A stretch of DNA of 64,000 nucleotides. It comes from JAMQPK01 sp963761975. GTDB taxonomy: Bacteria > Acidobacteriota > Vicinamibacteria > Vicinamibacterales > JAMQPK01. The DNA is taken from NCBI GenBank assembly GCA_963761975.1, contig CAVXIR010000002.1:62001-126000 (forward strand). Direction: 5' to 3'. The number at the start of each line of letters is the position of its first letter. Within the stretch, counting starts at the first letter, position 1. Both the position numbers and the translations under genes were made by a program. The notes under the pieces are model-generated. The model saw only the letters and a list, made by a program, of their open reading frames with translations, made no database searches and had not been told where the DNA came from. This document shows positions 35,752 to 43,714 of the stretch, one piece after another.

Positions 35752-36009
35752 ATGATGGACCGCATCGACTTACCCAACTACCGACTGACCCGGCAGGAGA
35801 CTCGCGTGCTCACGTTGCTCCTGCACGGGCATCACAAGAAAACCGCCGCCGACGCCATGGGCGTCAGCATCAACACCGTCTCGTTCCACTTGAAGAACGC
35901 GTACTGCAAGCTGGGCGTGCACTCCAAGACCGAAGCCGTGGTGAAGGGGCTGCTCGAAGGGCTGCTCGTTCCGGAGCAGGTCGCGGCGCGGCAACTGACC
36001 GCCGGTTAG
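35752..36009 (+). CDS. Stand-alone GerE/LuxR-type DNA-binding protein
   Basis: 85 residues that are essentially only the LuxR C-terminal helix-turn-helix: YRLTRQETRVLTLLLHGHHK, KTAADAMGVSINTVSFHLKN, AYCKLGVHSKTEAVVKGLLE. There is no receiver, ligand-binding or PAS domain. It follows the kinase by 47 bp on the same strand, and its last 4 bp overlap the convergent sigma gene. GerE domains of the LuxR type bind ~20-bp palindromes with CT-N12-AG. Six intergenic regions around this gene carry just such palindromes, which makes it the best local candidate for their regulator. Confidence 0.85.
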   Translation: MMDRIDLPNYRLTRQETRVLTLLLHGHHKKTAADAMGVSINTVSFHLKNAYCKLGVHSKTEAVVKGLLEGLLVPEQVAARQLTAG

Positions 36010-36533
36010 CGATCGCCGGCCATGGCGCGGTAGAGCCACGCCCGCGCGAACTTCCAATCACGCTCGACGGTTGCGACCGAGAGTCCGAGATTCTCGGCGA
36101 TCTCCGCGGTGGTGAGCCCGCCGAAGAATTTCAGCTCGACGATCCGTCCTTTGCGCGGATCGGTCGCCGTCAGATCGTTGAGCGCTTCGTGCAGGTCGAG
36201 GAGGTTGACCTCGGGTGCGCCGATTCCCTCACCTGCAAGGGTCAGCGGCACGTGTTCGGCGCCGCCGCCGCGCTTGTCGGCGATGCGATCGCGCGCGTGG
36301 TTGACCAGGATGCGCCGCATCATGACCGCCGCAAGACCGATGAACTGCGCACGATTGTTCCAGTCGATTTGCCGCTGATCGATCAGCCGCACGTACGCCT
36401 CGTGCACGAGCGCCGTAGGTTGCAGCGTGTGGCCCTGCCGCTCCCGGCTCAGGTAGCTGGCGGCCAGTCGTCGCAGCTCGGCGTAGACGATTGTCAGGAT
36501 GCCATCTGGTCCGTCTTCTGGGGGGCTGTCCAT
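36006..36533 (-). CDS. ECF sigma factor, Sig-70_X6-like
   Basis: 175 residues: region 2 with LTIVYAELRRLAASYLSRER, TLQPTALVHEAYVRLIDQRQ and FIGLAAVMMRRILVNHARDR, then region 4 with GRIVELKFFGGLTTAEIAEN, LGLSVATVERDWKFARAWLY. This is the group often found beside Ser/Thr kinases in Acidobacteria and Planctomycetes, thought to be controlled by phosphorylation rather than by an anti-sigma factor. No anti-sigma gene is adjacent, and a kinase lies one gene away on the opposite strand, in line with that model. Confidence 0.88.
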   Translation of the reverse strand: MDSPPEDGPDGILTIVYAELRRLAASYLSRERQGHTLQPTALVHEAYVRLIDQRQIDWNNRAQFIGLAAVMMRRILVNHARDRIADKRGGGAEHVPLTLAGEGIGAPEVNLLDLHEALNDLTATDPRKGRIVELKFFGGLTTAEIAENLGLSVATVERDWKFARAWLYRAMAGDR

Positions 36534-36601
36534 GCGTCGGCGAACGTGTGACGGAGTTTATCACTCGACCGTGCGTTACTCTGAGTGAGAGGAGACCACC
36601 T

Positions 36602-37075
36602 ATGCGCGTGATCACGTCGTTGTCGCTCGTCGCCTGCCTGGCCGCCGCCAGTGCGGCCGCTGCCCAGTCCGGCAAACCCGCGATTCGCGCGTGCGAGGTG
36701 CTGACGCGTGATGTCGTGGCGAAGTTCGACACCGGGAATCCGAAAATGCGCGACCTGATCCCGCGAGAAGAAGAGGCGATCGGGTCACACGGGTCATCGT
36801 GTAACGATGGCAGCATTTTCGTCCAGATCGACCCGTTCCTCAATTCCGACTCTTATCGCAAATCGCCGGCGAAGGATTGGCAGGCGGTCTCAGGCGTGGG
36901 AGACACCGCGTATTTCCACAACAATCGAGATCGCTATGCAGAATTGATGGTGTGGAGCGGGAGGCATCACTTCACGATTCAGTTGAGCGTGCCCGACGGC
37001 CGCACTGCGGAAGCGGTCAAGCCCAATACGATCGGAATTGCGACCGCATTGATCGCGAAGCTCAAGTCGATGTAA
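36602..37075 (+). CDS. Exported protein, DUF3558-like Cys-domain paralogue 2
   Basis: 157 residues from ATG 36602 with ribosome site GAGGAG. Signal peptide ITSLSLVACLAAASAAAAQ. The mature protein parallels 23788-24270: RACEVLTRDVVAKFDTG, GSHGSSCNDGSIFVQIDPF, VGDTAYFHNNRDRYAELMVW, HFTIQLSVPDGRTAEAVKPN, ALIAKLKSM. Two Cys are conserved. It is divergent from the sigma gene; the 68 bp between them contain no recognisable lux-type box. Function unknown. Confidence 0.68.
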   Translation: MRVITSLSLVACLAAASAAAAQSGKPAIRACEVLTRDVVAKFDTGNPKMRDLIPREEEAIGSHGSSCNDGSIFVQIDPFLNSDSYRKSPAKDWQAVSGVGDTAYFHNNRDRYAELMVWSGRHHFTIQLSVPDGRTAEAVKPNTIGIATALIAKLKSM

Positions 37076-37298
37076 GCGGCACGCTCGGCATCACGTTGTC
37101 GTCCTGCGTATATCCTTCGGCGATCGCTCCCGGCACCGCGAACCCTCCGCGGGTCCCCAGCTCGACGAATCTTTCCATGAACGCAGGCGTCAGCAGCGCA
37201 CGCGCCTCGATCTGGTCGGTGCTGCGGACTTCGTAGCGCTTCTCGAACTCCTGGTGCTCGCGGCGCACGGCTGAACCTCGCGCACGGCGCCGTAACAA
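37062..37298 (-). pseudogene. Remnant of a DUF3137-like protein
   Basis: 78 codons reading FEKRYEVRSTDQIEARALLT, PAFMERFVELGTRG and then GYTQDDNVMP. The F-x2-RY-V-x-S-x-DQ-x-EAR-x-LLTPAFM pattern is the C-terminal part of DUF3137 membrane proteins, whose N-terminal TM region is missing here. It overlaps the end of the exported protein by 14 bp. It could be a short real gene expressed from lux-type site 5 (37297-37316), but truncation is more likely. Confidence 0.5.
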
Positions 37299-37316
37299 CT
37301 ACCTGAGTTGGTGGTT
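37297..37316. promoter_or_regulatory. Lux-type box, site 5
   Basis: AACTACC-N6-GGTGGTT: perfect left half, one mismatch in the right half (A to G at the AG position). A further left half AACTACT lies at 37322-37328. It is upstream of the DUF3137-like remnant and just beyond the stop of OmpA 3. Confidence 0.5.
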
Positions 37317-37323
37317 TGGCCAA

Positions 37324-38340
37324 CTACTGGCGCGTGAGCTCGACGCGCCGATTCTGCGCGCGACCCTCGGGGGTGTCGTTGGTGGCTTTGGGCGCGCGCT
37401 CACCCTTGCCGTCTGCCACCAACCGGTCGCCGGCGATCTTGAACCGGCTTACGAGAGCGTCGCGCACCGCGGCACTCCGCCGCTTTGAGAGATCAAGATT
37501 GGCCGCATCGCCGCCGAGACCATCCGTGTGTCCTTCGATGCGCAGCTTCCACGCCGGGTTATGAAGCAACGTGTCGGCGATTTCCTTGAGGACGCGTTCC
37601 GACTCCGGCCGAATCGCAGCGCTGGCGAACCCGAAGTAGATGCCGTAGACGTCGGTGCTCCGGCGCTCGGTCAGCTCACGCTCCAGCGAGGCGGCCGGGA
37701 AGTCGATCTTGAGGATCTTCGAGTTCCTGGTCTCATCTCGCCAGCGAACGATGATCGGGTTATCGGGATCGTCGAGTACGTAGAGATCGGCGGTGCGGCG
37801 CAGTGATCCACTGCCGGCTTCCACTTTTGCATGAATGCAGGACAAGTCGACCAGGCGACCGTTCACAAGCAGTGGAACACTGACCGGGGCTGGTTCGATG
37901 CGAGTCACAACCCCGGGAAATTCCTCGACAGCGGTTTGACCCAGTGTCGTGGCGCTCGTGGCAACGAGCAGCGTCAACCTGGCGCGGCCATCTCGCCGCA
38001 GATCGTTGATGATCGCGCTCGAGAAGAAGGGCGTCGTGCCGGGAAACGTGTCGGGGTCGCTGGCGCCATACCAATTGCGCATGGTGCGCGCGTCGCGCTG
38101 ATCGCTCATCAGCACGCGACGGACGGCCTTTGACGATCCCAGTTCCGGCGGCCCATCGAACGAGAACGTCATCCGATACGCATCGGCGGCCACCGACTGC
38201 ACCATCAGGATCACCTCGGCGTCGCCGGAGGGATGCGACACGGCTGCGGTGATCGTCAATCCCGCGGCGAGCGGCACTCGTGGAGCGCCGGGTTGCGCCT
38301 GCGCAAGCATCGTCGTCGTGAGCAGCAGTGCCTTCCACAT
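37324..38340 (-). CDS. OmpA-family outer-membrane protein, paralogue 3
   Basis: 338 residues from ATG 38340 (an upstream GTG at 38358 adds six). Signal peptide KALLLTTTMLAQA. N-terminal domain with RVPLAAGLTITAAVSHPSGD, RIEPAPVSVPLLVNGRLVDL and VLDDPDNPIIVRW, equivalent to the other two. C-terminal OmpA domain (~230-338): YGIYFGFASAAIRPESERVL, IEGHTDGLGGDAANLDLSKR and KGERAPKATNDTPEGRAQNR. One Cys (LSCIHAKVEAG) is unique. The two lux-type boxes of site 6 lie 37-84 bp upstream. Confidence 0.85.
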   Translation of the reverse strand: MWKALLLTTTMLAQAQPGAPRVPLAAGLTITAAVSHPSGDAEVILMVQSVAADAYRMTFSFDGPPELGSSKAVRRVLMSDQRDARTMRNWYGASDPDTFPGTTPFFSSAIINDLRRDGRARLTLLVATSATTLGQTAVEEFPGVVTRIEPAPVSVPLLVNGRLVDLSCIHAKVEAGSGSLRRTADLYVLDDPDNPIIVRWRDETRNSKILKIDFPAASLERELTERRSTDVYGIYFGFASAAIRPESERVLKEIADTLLHNPAWKLRIEGHTDGLGGDAANLDLSKRRSAAVRDALVSRFKIAGDRLVADGKGERAPKATNDTPEGRAQNRRVELTRQ

Positions 38341-38376
38341 CTCGACCGTTTTTACCACGCGACAAAATCGCGCCGG

Positions 38377-38424
38377 AACTACCCGATAAGGTAGGCCGGC
38401 GCTCGCCTACTCCCACAGGTAGCT
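38377..38424. promoter_or_regulatory. Paired lux-type boxes, site 6
   Basis: AACTACC-N6-GGTAGGC (38377-38396) and GCCTACT-N6-GGTAGCT (38405-38424), both with CT-N12-AG and centres 28 bp apart, between divergent OmpA 3 (38340) and the exported protein (38462). Confidence 0.7.
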
Positions 38425-38461
38425 TCAACCGCCATCATCCAACTGCTACAACTCGATCATC

Positions 38462-39172
38462 ATGATGGCGATCACTATGACCATCGATTACGGGCCGACA
38501 GGCAGGCAGGCCAGCAGGCCCACAGGCCAGCGATTTGCTGCGATGCTCGTCGCGCTCGCCTTTCTCTGGCTCGGTTCCGGCTCAGCTCACGCGCAGGGCA
38601 CTGCTTCGACCATGGTCGCGAGCGGCGGTCAGGCCTGTGTGGCGCTCGTGCTGCCGAGCGCCACCGGCGTTGACGGCGACGCAACGGCGTTTGCCAGCTC
38701 GCTGCGCGACCTGTTTGCCAGCTACCTAACCGGTCCTTCGCTGCGCGCCGTCAATTTGGAGGCGCGTCTGGCTTCGCAGGCGATCGAAGAGGCCCGAACG
38801 AAAGAGTGTGATTACGTACTCGTCACGAAGATGGCCAAGAAGCACGACAACGGCAATGGATGGGGCAGAGCCCTTGGCCAGGCAGCGGGGTCGGCCGCGT
38901 ATTACGGGGTTCCGTATTACGGCGGAAGCGCGGCCGCTGCCGCCGCGCGAGGCGCCGTCGTTGCCGGCGCCCACGCGATTTCGACGCTGTCGTCGACGAC
39001 GCGTGCGAAGGACGAACTGACACTGGAGTTCCGTCTCGGAACGGTCGACACGGTCCTGCGCGCGTCGCCGAAGACCGAGAAGGCCAAGGCGAAGCGCGAC
39101 GGCGAAGATCTCCTGACGCCGCTCGTCGAGAAGGCCGCAGAGGCGATCGCATCCACGATCGTCAGAAAGTAG
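38462..39172 (+). CDS. Exported protein with glycine-zipper-like segment
   Basis: 236 residues; the first ~24 precede a signal peptide (FAAMLVALAFLWLGSGSAHA). The mature part, VALVLPSATGVDGDATAFAS, LRDLFASYL, AIEEARTKECDYVLVTKMAK, resembles the CsgG-like or TolB-N fold that reads out several short-lived strands, but I am not sure. The middle is Gly/Ala/Tyr-rich (ALGQAAGSAAYYGVPYYGGS, AAARGAVVAGAHAI), which looks membrane-inserting. The C-terminus is a Lys/Glu-rich helix. Divergent from OmpA 3 across site 6. Confidence 0.6.
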   Translation: MMAITMTIDYGPTGRQASRPTGQRFAAMLVALAFLWLGSGSAHAQGTASTMVASGGQACVALVLPSATGVDGDATAFASSLRDLFASYLTGPSLRAVNLEARLASQAIEEARTKECDYVLVTKMAKKHDNGNGWGRALGQAAGSAAYYGVPYYGGSAAAAAARGAVVAGAHAISTLSSTTRAKDELTLEFRLGTVDTVLRASPKTEKAKAKRDGEDLLTPLVEKAAEAIASTIVRK

Positions 39173-39239
39173 CGGCGCGCATCTGGGCCGGCGTTGGGGG
39201 CGATTCGCTCGCCGGGCGGTGCGGTCCATGAAGGCGCGG

Positions 39240-39480
39240 CTATTTGTTGGCGGCCGAACAGCTGCCTTCGATCTTCTTTACCGACGACACGCGAATCCGC
39301 TGCGCGCCGTCCGCAGTGCCCGCCATCTTTCCCGAACGGACGTCCCCAATCGCAGGTGCGACAGTACCAGCCACCTCGACCCGTTGCCCCTCAAGTTTCC
39401 GAACTCGGCTTCATGGCCCGTGGGTTTGTAGGAGGTGGGCCTGGTGTTCTTCGCACCGGCCGCCTGCGCGTCCAGTAATT
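39240..39480 (-). pseudogene. Remnant of a small exported OB-fold-like protein
   Basis: On the minus strand SYKPTGHEAEFGNLRG is followed, one frame over, by LEGQRVEVAGTVAPAIGDVR, SGKMAGTADGAQRIRVSSVK and KIEGSCSAANK with a stop at 39240. The pattern G-x-x-VEVxGTVAP ... RIRVSSVKxIxxSC is one I know from short exported acidobacterial proteins. A frameshift near 39390 and no visible signal peptide mark it as decayed. 39481-39809 contains nothing else I can support. Confidence 0.45.
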
Positions 39481-39809
39481 GATAGACGCCGGTGGGATTC
39501 GGGTTATTCGCTTCCTGAGATACTGTGTCCGGGGTGGCGGTGGCGCCAGCTTTCGGCGCCAGGGTGCCAACGAGAGAGCGTGGAGACGAGAACCCCGACC
39601 CATGTTGATGCGGAAACGACGCGATTCGCTTCGCTCGAATCTCAGAAGGTAGACGACGAATATGCCGTCCACGGTATCCTCACCGTGTGGGCTTTTCGCC
39701 ACCGTCACGTGTCGCCGTCCTGCCTTGTTGTCACGTCATCCCCGGCGAGATCACGCCGAAGAACCGGCCGCTGATCGGCGCTTCAGACGACGTGCAGGCC
39801 GGTTCGTAG

Positions 39810-40358
39810 ATGGCGCTCCAGGCAACCATCTACAACTTCGACATCGAGCTTGCCGATAACGATCGCGGGGTGTACGAGTCGCTCGCGCTGCGCCTCGCTC
39901 GTCACCCGTCCGAGTCCGACGAATATCTGATTGCGCGTCTCTTGGCGTACCTGCTCGAGTTCAGGGGCGGGATCGCGTTCTCCCGCGGTGTGTCGGAGCC
40001 CGACGAGCCGGCCATCGCGGTCCGCGATCCAACCGGCGCGATCACGACATGGATCGACATCGGGACACCGGATGCTCGCCGGCTGCACAAGGCGTCGAAA
40101 GCCGCACGACGCGTCGTCGTCTACACTCATAAGGATCCGCGGCAATTCCTGAACCAGCTCGCGGGCGAGAGGATCCACCGGGCAGAGGCGCTGGAGCTGT
40201 ATGCGATCGATCGTGAATTGGTCGCCGCGCTCGTCGCGCGACTTGAACGCCGTGTCGCTTTCAGTATGTCAATTTCGGATGGCGAGCTGTACGTCTCGCT
40301 CGCGACAGAGAACCTCACCGGCAACGTCGTGCGACTGAAGCGCGAGATCGATCAATAG
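39810..40358 (+). CDS. yaeQ: YaeQ family protein
   Basis: 182 residues over the full family length. It begins with ATIYNFDIELADNDRGVYES, a pattern diagnostic for YaeQ, and continues LALRLARHPSESDEYLIARL, AYLLEFRGGIAFSRGVSEPD and WIDIGTPDARRLHKASKAAR. The fold is a PD-(D/E)XK-nuclease variant; function is unresolved (reported to suppress RfaH loss in E. coli). Stands alone. Confidence 0.93.
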   Translation: MALQATIYNFDIELADNDRGVYESLALRLARHPSESDEYLIARLLAYLLEFRGGIAFSRGVSEPDEPAIAVRDPTGAITTWIDIGTPDARRLHKASKAARRVVVYTHKDPRQFLNQLAGERIHRAEALELYAIDRELVAALVARLERRVAFSMSISDGELYVSLATENLTGNVVRLKREIDQ

Positions 40359-40397
40359 CGTCAGTCCGTGGCTGTGGAACGTCTAGAGAGGACCGAC

Positions 40398-41346
40398 ATG
40401 AACAATCTAGCGAGAGTACTATCCGTATGTCTTCTGGCAATCACAACGACATTCGCAACCGTCATGTACGGTCAAACAGCCGGGGTCGCCCCGGCGCCTG
40501 GGGCTGCCCAGGGGGGCGGCGGCGCCGCGGGTCAACCGCAAGCGCAGCTCACGTATGATTTCAACGACCATGCGGGCTGGAAGCAGGTATTCGATGGCCG
40601 TACCCTTAACGGGTGGGATGGTTCCAAGAATGCGTGGCGTGTCGAAGATGGTGCGATCGTGGGGGAGTCCACGGTTATCATCCAACCATATGGAACGTCA
40701 ACGGCGCGAACACGGGCACCGCTTGGCTGATTCTTAACGGAAAGCTGAAAAATTTCGAATTCAAGACGGAAGTAAAACTGGAAGGCAAAGGAACTAACTC
40801 TGGTATTTTTTTCCGCGCGACTCGACTGGGCGCCATCCCGGACGATGTTTATGCGGAACAACTTAAGAAGCGTATCCCTGAAGGGGGACCCACCATAAGG
40901 CCCAACGGTACTCCGTGGGAAGTTCGAGGATATGAAGCCGACTACGCGATCAACCCTAATGGCAACTTGGGCGATTGTTGCAACGGCCCGCAACGCGGAG
41001 TTGGTCAAATCGAATTCGGCCATAACCCCCTGCCGCCGCGGCGGCCAGGCGGGGCTCCTCGTGGCATGGTGACACTCAGTTCCGAAGGCGGGAAGCGCGA
41101 ACTGATCGGCACCATTGGCGATCCCAGGATCTGGCAAGTAAATTCACGCCTACTGAATGGACTCAAGTCCAAATCATCGCAAGCGGAAATGTTTTCATGT
41201 ACATCATCAATGGCCAATTGATGTCCGTCTGGATAGATGTCGATCAAGAGTTTGGCAACCCTGAGGGTGAACTGGCGGTGGAAGTGGAAGGCCAGGGCAA
41301 CGTAAAGGCTATGTTCCGCAACATGTGGCTGAAGACTCTGCCGTAG
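40398..41346 (+). pseudogene. DUF1080 (3-keto-disaccharide hydrolase-like) protein with two frameshifts
   Basis: From ATG 40398 (AGAGAGG upstream): signal peptide RVLSVCLLAITTTFATVMYG, then GWKQVFDGRTLNGWDGSKNA and WRVEDGAIVGE, the DUF1080 start. Near 40675 the frame changes to HPTIWNVNGANTGTAWLI, FEFKTEVKLEGKGTNSGIFF and NGTPWEVRGYEADYAINPNG. Near 41145 it changes again to EWTQVQIIASGNVFMYIING, ELAVEVEGQGNVKAMFRNMW and LKTLP. Together it is a complete concanavalin-like fold that acts on glycosides extracytoplasmically. Codon use is less GC-rich than in neighbours, hinting at recent transfer. Confidence 0.8.
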
Positions 41347-41514
41347 CTCTACGCGAGGTGTTCGTGTGAGAGAAACGTCGCGGCGGTAGCGCCGACTTCC
41401 GCAATGATCTGCTGAGCGGAATCGACGATGGGCAATGTGGACCCATTCGTACGTGGGAATCTGGATCTTTACTCGTACCAGACACACGCGTATCGTAGCC
41501 CTCGAGGGCATGTG

Positions 41515-43579
41515 ATGACACCGGCTCCGCTTCATGTTGTCCGCGGCGCGTGCGGGCACGATTGTCCCGACACGTGCGCCTGGGTGGTGGAAGTGCGGGA
41601 CGGCCGCGCGGAGCGGCTGTCGGGCGACCCCGAGCACCCGTTCACTCGCGGCACGCTCTGCGCCAAGGTGAACCACTATCTCGACCGCGTCTACCATCCG
41701 GATCGCGTGCTGTACCCGCTCAAGCGCGCGGGTCGTAAGGGCGACGGGCGTTTCGTGCGCGTGAGCTGGGACGAGGCGCTCGCCGACATCGCGTCACGGT
41801 GGAACGCAATCGCCGCCGAGTCGGGCGCAGAAGCGATCCTGCCGTACAGCTCCGCGGGCGTTCAGGGCCTGATCCAGCAGGAGTCGCTCGACGCGCGGCT
41901 GTTCGGATCGATGGGTTGCAGCGGCCTCGATCGCAAGATCTGCGGCGCTGTGGCCGCGGCGGGACTGTCGGCGACGATCGGCTGCGGCACCGGCATCGAT
42001 CCGGAGCAGGTCGTCCACAGCCGGTTCATCGTACTGTGGGGAACGAACACGATCGTCACGAACCTGCACTTCTGGCCGCTCGTGCGCGAGGCGCAGCGTC
42101 GCGGCGCCAAGGTCGTCGTTGTCGATCCGATTCGCACGCGCACCGCGGAAGCGGCCGACTGGCACGTGCAGATCAGGCCGGCCAGCGACGCAGCCCTCGC
42201 CCTCGCGATGATGCACGTAATGATTCGCGACGGCCTCGTCGACCACGACTACGTATCGCGTCACGCCGTCGGCTACGACGCGCTCGTCGAGCGCGTCGTG
42301 GAGTACTCACCGCAACAGGTCTCGCGGACGGTCGGATTACCCGCGGAAGAGATCGAGCGGTTGGCGCGCGAGTATGCGACGACGCAGCCGTCGCTGCTGC
42401 GCCCGCTGATCGGGATCGAGCACCATCGGAATGGGGCGATGCAGTTTCGGACGCTCGCCTGTCTGGCGGTGCTCAGCGGTGCGTGGAAGCATCGCGGCGG
42501 CGGGCTGGCACGCTCGACGCACAAGCTCCACTTCGCGGTCCTGGACATGGATCGCGTGTTGATGCCCGAGGTGCACAAGCCGGGCGTTCGCGTGCTGAAC
42601 ATGCGCGACCTCGGCAAGGACCTCTGCGACCGGGACCTGCATCCGCCGATTCGATCTCTCATCGTGTACGGCGCCAATCCGATGGTGTCAATGCCGAACC
42701 AGGCGCGAATCCGGGAAGGACTCCAGCGCGACGATCTGTTCACCGTCGTGCACGAGCTCTTCCTCACCGACACGGCCCTCTACGCCGACTACGTCCTGCC
42801 GGCGACGAGCCAGATCGAGCACCTGGACCTGTCGCCCGCGTGGGGACATCTGCACCTTGCGTTGAATCGTCCGGCGATCGAGCCGCCCGGAGAATCGCTG
42901 TCGAACACGGAACTCTTCCGACGGCTCGCGCGGGCGCTCGGACGGACGGAGCCGTGGCTCTTCGAGAGCGACGAGTCGATGCTGCGCGCCGCACTCGCGA
43001 GCGGGCATCCCTGGCTCGACGGGATCACCTTCGAGCGGCTCTGGGAAGAAGGACACGCGAGACTGAACTGCCCCGAAGATTGGCGGCCGTTCGCGAACGG
43101 CGGCTTCGCGACGCGGTCCGGAAAGGCGGAGCTTTATTCGGAATCTCTCCTCGAGCAGGGGGCACGATCCGCTGCCCTGGGCGGGCGAGATTCGGGCGGC
43201 GGACGGCCTGCAGCTGATCACGGGCAAGGCGCTCCACTTCCTGAACTCCGGCTACGGCAACCTGGAGCCGCTTCGGCGGCGCGCCGGAGATCTCTTCATC
43301 GAGATCCATCCCGAGGACGCGCGCGCGCGAAGGCTGGCCAGCGGCGACGCGGTCCGCGTGTGGAACGAGCGCGGCGAGGTGCGCGCCGTATGCTCGGTGT
43401 CCGACCGCGTCCGCCCCGGCGTCGCCTTGATGCCGTTCGGCGGGTTTGTCGATGCGGGCGGCACACGGCGCGGCGTCAACGTGCTCACCGCGGAAGAGCC
43501 CACCGACTGGGGCGGCGGCAGCGGCTTCTATGACGCGTTCGTCGAGGTCGCGCCGGCCGAACCACACCCACAGGCCTGA
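41515..43579 (+). pseudogene. Molybdopterin oxidoreductase (4Fe-4S, bis-MGD type), frameshifted near the 3' end
   Basis: From ATG 41515, C13, C17, C21 (GACGHDCPDTCAW) and C49 (RGTLCAKV) form the N-terminal 4Fe-4S site. Conserved pieces include VSWDEALADIASRWNAIAAE, LWGTNTIVTNLHFWPLVREA and YADYVLPATSQIEHLDLSPA. At a run of five G near 43157 the frame shifts; the remainder, LPWAGEIRAADGLQLITGKA through RRGVNVLTAEEPTDWGGGSG to 43579, is the molybdopterin dinucleotide-binding domain. Only one indel in a homopolymer separates it from an intact ~690-residue enzyme, so it may be an assembly error. No small Fe-S or membrane subunit is adjacent; substrate unknown. Confidence 0.82.
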
Positions 43580-43714
43580 GGCCGCTCAACCGATTGAGAT
43601 CTACGAGAAAGACGAAGAACCGTGATGGCCACGAAGATGCCGTTTATTGGCCGGCCATGATGAGCGGTGATATAACGCCGGGAGACGGGTACCTGTGAAC
43701 GCAAGGAGGCAGGC

